Source of the DNA: Chara braunii
Taxonomy: Eukaryota > Streptophyta > Charophyceae > Charales > Characeae
DNA: 21,630 nt
Reading direction: 5' to 3'
NCBI GenBank assembly: GCA_003427395.1
Contig: BFEA01000421.1
Coordinates: 1,384,553 to 1,406,182, forward strand
The notes under the pieces: model-generated
What the model was told of the DNA's origin: nothing
The model's input: only the letters and a program-made list of their open reading frames with translations
The model's database searches: none
In this document: piece after piece, positions 1-9,939 of the stretch
How the letters are laid out: every line of letters begins with the position of its first letter
Numbering within the stretch: position 1 is the first letter of the stretch
Made by a program: the position numbers and the translations under genes

Positions 1-717
1 TCCAGACAGCATCTTCTCCACCATATAGTCCACAGGACACTCCGTCTGCCTAGGATGAACATATTTTCCTCGAATGTCTTCCCCCTGGTTGGAGGGTAAT
101 ACCCTAAGAGAAGGGCCCTCCAGTCCCATGGCCAGACTGCCCCAGGAACTATGTGACGCCAAATCCTGTCCCAGCTCCTCCATAATAGCACTGATGCGGG
201 GCATTGGAGGAATATATGTTCGATGGTCATTGGTCTCAGCCCTCTTTCTCCCTGGGTAGCTCAGGAGGCATTTATGGCACCAAGGTAGCGCCTTCCCTTG
301 TTGTTCCAGGCGGGTATGGTCTATCAGCCAATCGTTGGTTGGTAGGCACCTGTGCTCAATCTGCCACTGGAGGGCGGAGATTTTAGCGGGTCTTCTGTAG
401 TAGTGTGCAAACCACTGGATGGGTCTTAGGAGACTGCGGTCTATATTGAGGTGACGATACCATCTGTCTTCAATACGGTCGCGGAATCTGCGCTTGGGTT
501 TGAGCATCCGGTAAGCAGATTTAGATTTTAAGTTGCATAGTGCCAACGCGTTTGCCTCTCCCTTCCTGGTTGGGATATTCAGGGTCCATTGCCACTCGTC
601 AGGGTCCAGAGGGAGGTCCTCAATTGGAGTCATTGGGCGATACACCCTCTGGTGATCTCCCTCCGTAATGACCTGGATGCGATAAACTCCCTTTGGTCCT
701 TCCATATGAAGGGTTGC
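1..717 (-). pseudogene. LINE A ORF2 C-terminus, zinc-binding tail, open at left edge
   Basis: On the minus strand a frame with codons on 1-3, 4-6 and so on is open from about 717 to base 1 with no stop, about 235 codons, and runs off the window. It contains VYRPMTPIEDLPLDP near 645-600, a SAYRMLKP stretch near 510, an RRPAKIS motif near 385, a CLPTNDWL motif near 340 and a CHKC pair near 270-280. This pattern (SAY..L, W, P.KI, LPT, CxxC, then a histidine) matches the reverse-transcriptase zinc-binding region that closes plant LINE ORF2 proteins. It continues the upstream ORF (see 700-1298) after one frameshift near 705-725. No polyA or 3' end is in the window. The family assignment is knowledge-based; the open frame is directly visible. 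Confidence 0.72.
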
Positions 718-1298
718 TGGTTACGATGAAGTCTCTCGTCCTTTAGAATGAAGAAGGTTTCAACTAGCACGTGTGTGTGGTCTGTGAGGTGCACGTATCC
801 TACCTCCCGCTCGTGGTCAGGCAGCCCTACCCAGTCATCTTCCTTTACGCAGGGGCCTCTTCTCAGAGTGGCGTACCAGTGGAGGGGGAAGCTGTCAATC
901 AGCTCATCCAGTGCCCTTTCAGTGAGGCGACAATATCGCAGAGTTGTTCGTAATCTCTCCACGCTTTTCCAATTACGTGCCTCTGTGTCCCAGAGGTCCC
1001 CAACCCTTCGTACACCGTGTTTCACCCAGCCTTTCCATGGTGAGTTCGACGCGCATCGTACACACCCTTCAGAGTCCGATATCAAGCGGTTTCCAAATAG
1101 GGGTTGCCTGAAGATTTCTTCCCACCTCTCTGGAACAGGCCGGTTGGAGGGGGGGAGTTTCCTCCATGTACGTATGAGACGCACCCAGTATCTGTCGGTA
1201 GGGTCCCCATTGTTGTACTTCCTGGGTAACCTCCAGTACCTGTCTTCCTGCCATACCCAGGGGTCAATCTCAGGTGGAGATTCCGGGGCGAGGTCAGA
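700..1298 (-). pseudogene. LINE A ORF2, region between RT and zinc-binding tail (left piece)
   Basis: This minus-strand frame is open from the LTR border at 1298 down to a stop at 630-632. It carries RQPLFGNRLI and GVRRVGDLWD, typical of the segment after the RT in plant LINE ORF2 (W/PL.GN..I, then G+..+GDLWD). The useful frame switches near 705-725 to the one that continues to base 1. At 1298 the coding phase matches the fragment at 12760-13248 on the far side of the retrotransposon: the 11,466-base offset between the two TCAGA copies is a multiple of three. LINE A was therefore uninterrupted here before the LTR element landed. The GTG at 1182-1184 is not a real start, because the frame extends upstream. 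Confidence 0.75.
1294..1298. repeat. Target-site duplication TCAGA, left copy
   Basis: TCAGA sits directly before the LTR boundary (TGTGCCGG at 1299) and is repeated directly after the other LTR at 12760-12764. Five base pairs is the normal duplication for Ty3/gypsy integrases. Both copies lie inside the LINE A reading frame. Confidence 0.93.
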
Positions 1299-1649
1299 TG
1301 TGCCGGACCCGCCGGGATGGCGGTCCGACAGGATGGAGAAGAAGGGTGGACGAAGGAGGAGATTATGATGGAGCTGGAAGGGACAGCGCAGCTACGACGC
1401 AGACTCCACACGCACGTACTCCAAGATCTGCGAAAGTGAAGAATACCGAAAAACAGACAACTGCAGGGGTATACCCCCAGCGGACTGACTGACAAGAATG
1501 GACTGGCCTGGTACCAACAGTGGTACCAGGCAGGACTAGAACAGCATACGGCCCGTGGGGTCAGGCCACGACCTGGTCCCACAGGCCGAACTGGGCAAAT
1601 AGCCAAATAGGCCCTGGCTGTAGGCCACGGCAGATGAAGGCCCGTTGCA
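1299..1649 (-). repeat. 3' LTR of the chromovirus (MITE-free copy)
   Basis: On the minus strand it begins TGCAACGGGCC (1649) and ends GGCACA (1299). It aligns over its full 351 bp with the 5' LTR once the insert is removed from the latter. The empty MITE site is the junction 1390/1391. It contains a perfect 9-bp inverted repeat, CCTGGTACC/GGTACCAGG, at 1507-1515 and 1522-1530 that is degraded in the other LTR. A hairpin-forming GGACCCGCC...GGCGGTCC lies at the 1299 end. No convincing polypurine tract is seen just above 1649. Confidence 0.93.
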
Positions 1650-2427
1650 CGATCCTTAGACCTGTAATGGATCGCAAGAGTCATAAACACGCTATCCGCA
1701 AAAGCAACGGAACTCTGCAATAAAGAAAGGTGAGAAATCTAGGATGCGGAGCAAGCTCCATGTGGAGTCCATGCGATGCATCCTAAGCTACATAATGTCA
1801 AAAGAAAAGCAAATGTCTGGTATACATATCCTAGCTAACAGCAAAAAATGAAATGTAGTACGATACAATCCTAAAGTCCTGGAGGCAGTGGCCTCAGTGC
1901 TGAAAGGAAAAGAGCAATATCTCACAAGATAATGTCATGTCGTTGAACCACTAAGAGTGGGATGGTCTCAGAGGGGGTGAATGCAGCCTAAGAATCGAAA
2001 CTCCTAAGGGCAGTCACACATGAAGGTGGGATACGTCATCAGGCTCAAGGTGGGAGAGTGGTAGCGAAACAAAACCAATGACCCTAACAGATAGACCATC
2101 AAGGCGGGTAATGCTCGACAAAAGGGTGACACCATGCAGGTTCGACCATAAAAAGGGGAGCCTGGAATAGGGTGGAGCTATGCCGAACTGGAGGCATGCA
2201 ATAGCCGGCGCAAGGGTGATGAGGGCAGTAGGTGAGGGAAACATGCACATAACTCACTGACTGGGAGAGGGAGCTAGATCTGGGAGCAAGGAAGCCAAGA
2301 TAATGCTACGGTCCCAATGCCTATGCGATACCAAGGGAGAGTCAAACTCAAAGAGACCCAACTAAGTGAGAACCATCATGCGACAGAGGCAAGGGAGTAT
2401 GCAGGGTAGGGTGGTGACGTGAAGTAG
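1650..2427 (-). other. 3' untranslated region of the chromovirus
   Basis: No coding match is seen between the end of the chromodomain ORF and the 3' LTR. A polypurine tract is expected next to 1649, but the minus strand there reads AGGTCTAAGGATCG, only weakly purine-rich. A compound palindrome lies at 1741-1784: outer arms AGGATGC/GCATCCT (1741-1747, 1778-1784) around an inner GGAGC-AA-GCTCC hairpin (1748-1759). Confidence 0.6.
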
Positions 2428-3592
2428 TCACGTCCAAAGTAGTTGAAGTCGTCGAAGTGGTCGATGACGTCGATGAAGTAGCAGTGGAGTCGATGTCGAA
2501 GCAGAGCCGCAAAACGCTGATATCCTGAAGAAGAGATGATGATGGAGTATCTGATGGTGTGAGTCAGTGGGGAAAGATAGAGGATATGAGTGCCAGTCAT
2601 CGTAACACGAAGGGCGACGATGAGTGCGCTGTGGATGCTCGGAGGCGACCGTCTGCGGCTGAGGAACGGCCTCAGAGGGAGCGGGCTCGTCCTCAACAAT
2701 CTCCTCAGCCAGAGGAGGAGGAAGAGGGTCAGTCGGCTGAGTAGAAGCAGATATCTCAGCACGACGAGCACGATCATATGCACGCACCAACATTCTGGCG
2801 TGCTGCAAGTGCTCGACGGGCTCCCAAGTAGCCTCCTCATCAGGGTAGCCCTTCCAACGCACAAGGTACTCGATGCGTGGAGGGGTATCGTCGGTAACTC
2901 GGCGTGATATGATGTCGAAAACAACGAACTCCTCGTGACCGTCCACCATGATAGGTGGAGGGCGCTCATAAGGGCGTCCGGTGAAGCGCTCGGACGGTCT
3001 TTGATAAGGACGCTGCAATGAGACGTGGTAAACATCGTGTACGCAAGCCTGTCGAAGGTAACCAAGTAGCTTCACACGAAAGCTGACCGGACTAGTGGCA
3101 GTATCAGAACTGACGGCCTGAAGGATGCGACATGGACCGAAGAAACGACGCCTGAACTTGCGAAGCGTATCTGCTTCGAGTTGTAAGTGGCGTGCATCAA
3201 CGAGCACATCGTCACCGACTTTGAATAAATGATCCATTCGTGATCGGTTCGCTCGTGCGGCCATGCGAGTCTGGGAGTCCACTAAACTCTCGTGTGCGCG
3301 CTTCATAATCACCGCCATGTGGGCGATCCAGTCGTCAAGCGCAGGGCAACGAGTGTCTGGGCGCAACCGCGATGGTCGTAGGAAATCCGCGGGTACGTGA
3401 GGGTGGTAGCCGAGGTCTCAATAGAATGGCAACATCCCCGTGGCTGGCAAAACAGCGTGGTTGTACGCAATCTCCGTGTGGGCTAAGTGTAAGTCCCACT
3501 GGTGGTCATCCGTAACAAACTTTCAGAGGATATTACTGAGAGTTTTGTTGGTGACCTCAGTCTGACCATCCGTCTGAGGGTGACGATGAGAA
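2428..3592 (-). pseudogene. Integrase C-terminal half and chromodomain (pol end)
   Basis: One minus-strand frame runs from about 3592 to the stop at 2428-2430. It opens with HPQTDGQTE, whose Glu (3556-3558) is the third integrase catalytic residue. It then has TGA stops at 3523-3525 and 3418-3420. Below 3417 it is open for over 300 codons: an integrase C-terminal GPCRIL-type SH3-like segment (about 3150-3120), DVYHVSLQRP (about 3036-3007), and a chromodomain at about 2925-2758 with EYLVRWKGYPDEEATWEPV. The aromatic residues Y, W and W that form the chromodomain cage are present. In chromoviruses this domain guides integration to marked chromatin. The roughly 110 residues after it are Pro/His-rich and unrecognised. 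It is joined to the upstream integrase by a frameshift near 3590-3600. Confidence 0.88.
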
Positions 3593-4195
3593 GCGGAGCC
3601 TGGATCCGTACACCTCGTGTAGGCGTCGCCAGAATGTGCTGGTAAAGCGCGGGTCACGGTCGGAGACGATGCTCTGAGGTAAGTCGTGATCTCTCACGAC
3701 TCGGTCGAAGACGATATCGGCGACCTCACGAGCGTTAATGCGATAGCAGCACGGGACAAAACGTGCACGCTTCGTAAGGCGATCGACGACGACCAAGATA
3801 GGATCATGACCGCGCTCAGTGGGTGGGCGGAGGGGACCAATGAAATCTATCGAGATGGACTGCCGACGACCCTCGGATATGGGTAGGGGCTGAAGTAACC
3901 CATACGGAAGGTAGTTCGCACTGTTCACCTCCTGGCAAGTAGGACACTCCTGGATGTAGGCTTTGACAAAGTCCTTGGACTTCGGTCAGACGTATAGGTG
4001 GCAAACACAAGACAACGTCTTGTGGAAACCCATATGATCGGCAACTGCCTGGTCATGGAACTCTGCTACAGCCTGGACGCGGAGCTGTCCGGTGAAGGGA
4101 ACGCAGATACGTGGTTCTAGCTGACCAGATCTGCCATGCGAGTCACAAGGCCGTTCTCCCCGAGGGAGTAGGAAGGAACGGTCTTGCCACTCCAT
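3557..4195 (-). pseudogene. Integrase zinc-binding domain and catalytic core
   Basis: Two open stretches share a frame and are separated by one TGA (3986-3988): 4195-3986 and 3985-3557. The first shows the H2C2 start, FHDQAVADHMG..KT (H-X6-H), and the second its CPTC (C-X2-C) near 3950. The core has SIDFIGPL with the first Asp at 3845-3847 and IVSDRDPRF with the second at 3659-3661. The Glu lies beyond a frameshift at 3556-3558, giving about D-X61-D-X35-E, as usual for Ty3/gypsy. The TGA falls where the family nearly always has Trp (YV-stop-PKSKDFV). The stop at 3557-3559 comes from the frameshift rather than a real end. The upstream junction with RNase H is another frameshift near 4120-4190. 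Confidence 0.9.
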
Positions 4196-4931
4196 AGTGT
4201 CGCGTGGATGACGCGATAATCAGGGCAGTGGCGGTACTGAGTGCGATACGCGTCGATCACCGACTGATCAACAGTGGTGATGGAGATGGCAGCAAGATGG
4301 ATGGGTTCCTGATTGTGATCAGGACGGCGGGACAAGGCATCGGCGACACGGTTCGTTTCACCCTTGATGGGCTGAGTGGTGAAACTGAACTCGGATAAGT
4401 TACGCCACCAGCGTGCCTGTCGAGGGGAAAGCTTAGGCTTCGTGAGGAAAGCCTGGACAACTGAGTTGTCCGTGCGCACCGTGAAGGGCGCCCCGTGCAG
4501 ATAATGACGCCAATGCAGGGTAGCATAAACTACTGCGAGAACCTCACGTTCATCGGCAGTGTAGTTTATGGCAGGCAGTAGCTGACGGGAGTAGAAAGGG
4601 ATCGGCCAATCCCCAGCACGAGACTCGACAGTCCCATCCTCTGCGATGGTCGGGGAGTAAGTAACAGGAGGACTGTTAGTGGAGGGAAGTGGTGGGAGGG
4701 TAGGCGTCAGTCGAGAAGCAATGTCCGCATGAGGGGGGGGGAAAGGAGGAACATGGGGGTAAGGTGAATTTGGGGGAGAGGAAACACCTGAGAAAGGACA
4801 GCTCCTACTGCAAAATCTGACGCATCGGTGGTGACGATAAAGGGATGATCAAAATCAGGAAGGCGAAGAACTGACGCACAGGTCACCGCCTTCTTGAGGG
4901 CGCGAAAGGCGTCCTCGCACAGGGGTGTTCA
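4117..4931 (-). pseudogene. Ribonuclease H domain of pol
   Basis: The RT frame continues past the TGA at 4929-4931 (a likely former Trp, PWF-stop-TPL) into TPLCEDAFRALKKAV and TDASDFAVGAVLS (DAS near 4815-4830). The frame then changes around the run of nine Gs at 4733-4741. The second frame reads PIPFYSRQLLPAINYTADE, EVLAVVYATLHWRHYL, RTDN and RVADALSRRPD, ending in a shift near 4120-4190. The acidic residues D, E, D and D expected of an RNase H are all seen. Unusually, about 55-60 proline-rich residues separate the DAS strand from PIPFYSRQL, where related elements have about 10-15. This could be a real insertion loop or a decayed expansion. Confidence 0.85.
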
Positions 4932-6095
4932 AAACCACGGCGGGTTCTTCCGGAGGATGGTAGAGGTAAGGACGTAGTAATACCTAGCATATCCCTGGAT
5001 AAAATTACTATAGTAGCTGATGAGGCCTAGGAAACTCCGAAGCTGCTTGGCAGATGTGGGGACGGGCCACTCTGCAATAGCAGTGATCTTCGCGTCGTCC
5101 ATGTGGAGACCCTGGTCAGACACATGGTGTCCTAGGAAGTCCACTTTGCGCTGGGCAAAGCGGCACTTAGTGAGCTTGGCATAGAAGCCATGCTTGCGTA
5201 AGCGTTGTAGGACATCGCGGAGGTGTCTGATATGGTCTTCTATGGTACGACTGTAGACCAAGATGTCGTCCAGATATACAAGAACGTAATCCTCAAGGAT
5301 GTCCCTGAAGATATCATTCATCGTCGTCTGGAAGGTGGCGGGTGCATTGTTGAGGCCGAATGGCATCACCGTGAACTCGTAATGGCCGAAGCGCGACCGG
5401 AAGGCGGTCCTCGGGTGGTTTTCTGCGGCAACGTGGATATGGTGGTAACCACTACGAAGATCGATCTTCATGAAGAAGCGGTTGCCTGCCAGACGGTCAA
5501 ACAGCTCATCCGCGCGGGGCATGGGATAGTTGTTTTTAACCGTGTAACGGTAAAGACCGCGGTAGTCGATGCAGAGGCCGAGAGTTTGATCCGCTTTGCG
5601 AGCAAAGAGGACAGGTGCACCCCAAGGGCAGTTACTGGGTTTAATGAAACTTAGTCGAAGGAGCTCCTCAAGCTGACGCTTGAATTCCGTCGCCTCTGGG
5701 ATCGAAAGTCGGTACGGTGCCTGATGGTGAACACGATAATCAGGCAGGAGCTGGATAGAATGCTCAACATCGCGCATCGGGGGAATCCCGCTGTATGAGA
5801 AATACGGGGTAAAGACGTCGCGGTACTCTCGAATCAGGTCACGAACGGCCGACTCTAAGTTTGTCGTGAACCGTGTGAGTTCCTCAGCGTCTGCGTCGGC
5901 ATGAGACGTATGTGTGGACTCGACAGTCGACGGCGCAGAGGCCTGGGACGTGGAGGGGGGATCCGCAGGTGGACGGGTGGACGTAGAGACGGGAGCCGCG
6001 AAGATGGAGGAAGGGTCAGGGGGATCGGTCTCCAGAGAGATGAACTCAACCTCGGGACAAAGTGGATCATAGCGAAAAAGATCCATGACGTTCAC
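4929..6095 (-). pseudogene. Reverse transcriptase of the chromovirus
   Basis: This open stretch of 388 codons is the best-preserved part of pol. Residues 1-100 are a variable Pro/Ser/Thr-rich linker. RT motifs follow: LCIDYRGL (about 174-181), MKIDLRSGYHHI with catalytic Asp 212, MPFGLNNAPATFQ (244-256), VYLDDILVYS with YLDD at 274-277, and FLGHHVS (320-326). All three catalytic aspartates are present. The connection region begins at LRSFLGLISYYSNFI. It copies element RNA into DNA in cytoplasmic particles. The listed first codon is GTG in mid-frame, not a start: the same frame continues upstream through a TAG at 6117-6119 into the protease. The TGA at 4929-4931 truncates it before RNase H. 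Confidence 0.95.
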
Positions 6096-6116
6096 TGAGT
6101 AGAACGTGGCGTCCTC

Positions 6117-7004
6117 CTATCGTATCAAGTGAGCAAACTGACGAGGGGAAGTGAAGGCGATGTCGGGGTGAGACCCTGAGGGACGAGGGTCCCGGGGAGG
6201 TAGGTCGGGAGGAGTGTCGCCCGTGGTTCCAATGAAGGGGACGCGATGGGTCTGACCATACTTCGTTTTGAGAACAAGTGTCTTGGTCGCCCATTCGGCC
6301 TCTGTGCTACGGAACCGGCGAGACCAGGGAGTGCCAAGGATAAAGTCGTACCCAGTCTCCAGCACATCAAAGTATGCGGAGGAATGGTAGCACTGAGGCG
6401 CCTGGGTACTATCTGGTGGCTGGAGGGTGAGGGAGAAGTGGAGGTCGGGGACCGTCTGATCGAAGAAGCGTTGTGTCTTGTTATCTCCGAGGGTAACGGA
6501 GATAGGAGAGCGGGACCCAGAGGTAGCTAGACGAGCTTCCTCAACCACTCGAGGGTGAACGAAATCTCCCTGCGAGCCAGAGTCTCATAAAGCGCGGTAC
6601 ACCCTTGTAGATGTCCCTAGGCGAATAGGGATAATGGGTAGGGTGCGATTAGGGTCAGAAAGCAGAGCGAGAAGACGATGCAGGACGTTGATGTGTCTCG
6701 TGAGTCGCTCCTGACGAGCCTACAGAATGCTCAAGTCCAGGAGAGATGACACAACGTCATCGCGGGTCGCCAGCTGAGCGCTACAACGGGCTGTGTGAAT
6801 GGCGCGACGCGTCGGAAGTCTCGGGGGAGAATCGCTGGATGTGGCGGTCTGTTGGGAGGCAGACGGTACCTCGACAGACGACGGGGCAGAGAGAACTGTG
6901 TCTGTCGTGTTCTGAGGGTCCTCTGGTGGGGTAGCCAAAAGGGCGAACCGTGACTCGATGGTCTGGAAGCCGGCTACATGCGAGGCCTCAGTGGTACACT
7001 GCAC
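6117..7004 (-). pseudogene. Aspartic protease and flanking linker of pol
   Basis: One frame, the same as RT, carries stops at 6720-6722 (TAG), 6585-6587 (TGA) and 6117-6119 (TAG). The active-site triad D-S-G is at 6576-6584, in DSGSQGDFVHPRVVEE, with the TGA immediately in front of the catalytic Asp. Downstream YDFILGTPW matches the retropepsin-like motif before the flap end (ILG.PWL in relatives). The region 7004-6720 is a Ser/Thr/Pro-rich spacer after gag. Pol lies in the -1 frame relative to gag, with a run of eight Cs (minus strand, 7040-7047) just before gag's stop. The offset may be an indel in that run rather than programmed frameshifting. Confidence 0.85.
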
Positions 7005-7009
7005 CGTGG

Positions 7010-9109
7010 CTAGCTGGGTGGGGCTGGCCGGGCGGGGCCGGGGGGGGACTGAGATTGGCGCTGACGAGAAATATCAGCGCAGTACCGATCGAGGGCGGTG
7101 TGGTATGGACACCATGAGGAGGTGTGTCCATCCTGGCGGCAACGAAGGCAGCCGCGTCGGGCCTCGAGGCCGGCACGCTCCTCGGGGGATAGAGCTCCGC
7201 GAGGAGGGACAAAACCCTGCGGGAGGTCTATCTGAGGAACTGTGGGTGTGCGGGCGCCAGCCTGTGCAACCCGACTGCATGCACGACCCATGGCAGACAT
7301 GGCCATCTGCAGGTGCATGGTCATTGGGACAGTGTCGTCATCCAAGTGGTACTGGATGACGTCCCGAAGCTTGATGTCCTCGGGGGCGTCCCCAATGGTA
7401 GGATCGAGCTCGGCTGAGGCGTCCTCTCCATACTCGAGAGATTTGTAGTGCCGAGCGAATAGCACTCCAGGTCGAGCCGGGCGACGAAAACGACCAGCAA
7501 AAGAGGAGCGGCCTCGGGTGGTACCCCGAGACTGGGTGGTGGCGGCTGGCCGCGAAGAGGATGGGGCGACGGAGAAGCGACTGCACATCCTCTGGTACTG
7601 ACGCGCAGCCTCGTATGCCTGCTCCGCGGAAGAGAATGATCGCCTTCATAGCTCTAGGCGGTAGTCAGTCGGCAGGCTGACAAGGAACCGGTCGGTGAGT
7701 GTGACCTCCGGTAGGAACGTCTCGTCACAAACAAGGCGAGCGTCCTGAAACACCCGGATGTGACGCTCCAAGTCGGCCGGTACAGAGGACCCGGACCATC
7801 TAGTCTGGGTCACGCGGTCTAAGGCGTCGGTGGCGTCATGACGAGTGCCGAAGCGGTGCTGAAGAAAGTCCACGAAGTCGGCCAGAGTGGGGACCTCACC
7901 CACGCGGAGGCGTCGGGTATAATGATCCTCCCACGCAGTGGAAGGGCTACCTCGCAATTTGGTTGTGAGCACGTCGCACCACAACTCCTGACGGGTGGTC
8001 GTCATAGAGAGTGTACGTGTTGCTATCTGCAACCAGCGAGAGACACGGGATGTGCCATCATACTCGGGAATGTCCGTGGTGCGCATAGGAGGATGTTCAT
8101 TATGCTGATGGTGGGGGGAGAGAGATCGAGGCGAGTGCACAGCGGCGGCGTAAGTTGAGGCCGCTGCAGGGGCAGAGGTGGGGGAAGGCTGTGGGCCGTG
8201 GCCGCTGGCTGATGGACCAGCAGACGAGGAGGCAACGACCGCGGGCAGCTGTCCCGGAATAGCCAGGTAAGAAGGAAGAGGCTGAGGAGCAGGTCGAGGG
8301 AAACGAGCCTACATCATGGGGACCGAAGGGGTGGTCAAGGAGGAAGGGTGGGCAGCCTGTGATGGGTGAGGTTGTCTCAGAGCGAGAATCTCCGCCTGAG
8401 CCTGTGCGATGGTGGCCTATAAAGTGGTCACTCGCTGGGTGCGCGGGGTCGGAGGTGGAGGGGGCGAAGCGGGTCTCCCAGTGGGAGGAGGAATCCCGGC
8501 CAGGGCGGTACCCTGCTGTGGGGGTGGGGGGACGAAGGCTGGAAGAAGAGGGCGGAGCCGTATTGCCGCGACCGGTGCGGGAAGTTGGGAAGCAACACCG
8601 GTGTGGGTCGATGAAACTGCTGGGCCAAAAGGCGGTACCTGGACCGCAGCACCTACGGCAGTAGTAGAGACGGTAGGGGCGGCCGTGGCCGGAAGAACTG
8701 CCGCAACAGACGGGGTGGTCTGAGCGGCAGCAGCACTCGCCACCCCTGAGGGGGAGTCCTGGGCCTGGCCCTCAAAGAAGGGGGAACCATGGTGACTCCA
8801 TCTCCGGAGTCCTTGGGAGCCGGAATCGGAACCGGTAGGGGATGGGGTGTGGGAGCGGTGGGGAGAGCGATGAGGGGAGCCCTTGAGGCGGTTGACGTCG
8901 AGGGCAAGCGCATTGATTCGTGCTTGCAACGGTCCAAGCGTACTGAGTTGCGCCTGGATCGCTACAAGGGCGACATGAAGGTCCATGGTGTCCACATGGG
9001 CCTGACCAGGAGCCATTGACTGCGCGGTGACCTGGGATGTGGACTGCGCCGCGACGATCTCCTCAGGTGTAGCGCTCTCCGTGGGCAGTGGGGGGAGAGA
9101 AGTAGACAT
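7010..9109 (-). pseudogene. gag (capsid/nucleocapsid) polyprotein, interrupted
   Basis: ATG at 9107-9109 has good context (CCACCATGTC on the minus strand). The same frame runs 700 codons to a TAG at 7010-7012, broken by TAG 8417-8419, TAG 8309-8311 and TGA 7646-7648. Residues 1-230 and the next 90 are Ala/Pro/Ser-rich and low in complexity. A capsid-like segment follows (about 7990-7650): WEDHYTRRL, FVDFLQHRFGTRHDATDAL and FLPEVTLTDRFLVSLP, matching the Retrotrans_gag pattern. Near the C-terminus, CLRCRQDGHTSSWC (7109-7150) is a C-X2-C-X4-H-X4-C zinc knuckle that binds element RNA. After the knuckle the tail is Pro/Ala-rich. The two TAG stops could each arise from CAG by one transition. Confidence 0.9.
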
Positions 9110-9317
9110 GGTGGGAGGTGGAGGGAGATATGGGTTGTGGTATGAGGACAGAGGACAACCGGTGAGAGGGAGGGGACCGCGAGAGCGGAGTGGGTAGTCG
9201 TGGGTCGGCTCGCTCCGTGACCAGCGGGTCGCGCGTGAGATGGTGGCACGAATCCGGTCGAGGGGGGAGGAGCCGTTCGCGTCCAGGGTGCCCGACGGGA
9301 GGAGGTAGAGAGTAGGG

Positions 9318-9338
9318 GGTTTAGGGAAACCCTAAACC
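9318..9338. repeat. Telomere-motif hairpin GGTTTAGGG-AAA-CCCTAAACC
   Basis: A perfect 9-bp inverted repeat with a 3-nt loop is built from the plant telomere heptamer TTTAGGG and its complement. It also contains AAACCCTAA, the plant 'telo box' found in some promoters and 5' leaders. It lies about 210 bp upstream of gag on the sense side of the element. Function is not shown. Confidence 0.75.
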
Positions 9339-9523
9339 ATAGAAAAACCCCAAGGAAACCTTAACCGGAGTAGGTGGTTAGGGGAAGGTGGCGGCAACCT
9401 AATCAAGAAAAGAAAATAAGAACTATGGAGGGGAGGGAGAATAGAGTAAGCAGCTAGGCTACCAGCCGGGCAGCCCGGGTCCCGGGTGGCCAGCCCGTGC
9501 AAAGACCATGCAAGGTCCTAGCC

Positions 9524-9544
9524 AAAAAAAAAAAAAAAAAAAAA
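9524..9544 (+). repeat. A21 homopolymer
   Basis: Twenty-one adenines on the plus strand, followed by AT-rich sequence. It may be the tail of an old retroposed insertion in the leader, but no target duplication was found by eye. Confidence 0.6.
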
Positions 9545-9939
9545 TCAAAAAATCCGGAAAACCACTATGTTATGCAGAAAAATAAACTGAACAACTTTTG
9601 CCATAGGGTCACATCGAAATTCTGCACCAAATTTAGAATAAAATATATATATGTATCGTCAAATAGAACTGCCCGGTAAACCGTAGGCAGAGAGGGAGAA
9701 GAGGACAACAAACAAGGGGCTGTGACAAACTGTTTCGTCAGAGTTTCACCGACTCATCAGGAGGCTGAACCCTCAACAGTCTGTAGAATCCCCTCACTGA
9801 TTACACTGTAAGTGATAATCCACCTTAACCAAAATCAATATATATATATATTTTTTTTTAATTTTTATGTTTTTATTGTTTTTGGCCCGGCCGGGCAAGT
9901 GACCTCGGGCCACTCTGGTAGCCTAGGTAAGTAGTGGAT

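Noticed and set aside
748-1368. Plus-strand ORF of 206 codons
   Set aside because: It is the antisense shadow of LINE A coding sequence and runs into the LTR; no family resemblance.
1082-1720. Minus-strand ORF of 212 codons across the LTR boundary
   Set aside because: It is a chance frame spanning LTR and LINE; the true LINE frame here is a different one.
5223-5654. Plus-strand ORF of 143 codons
   Set aside because: Antisense shadow of the reverse transcriptase.
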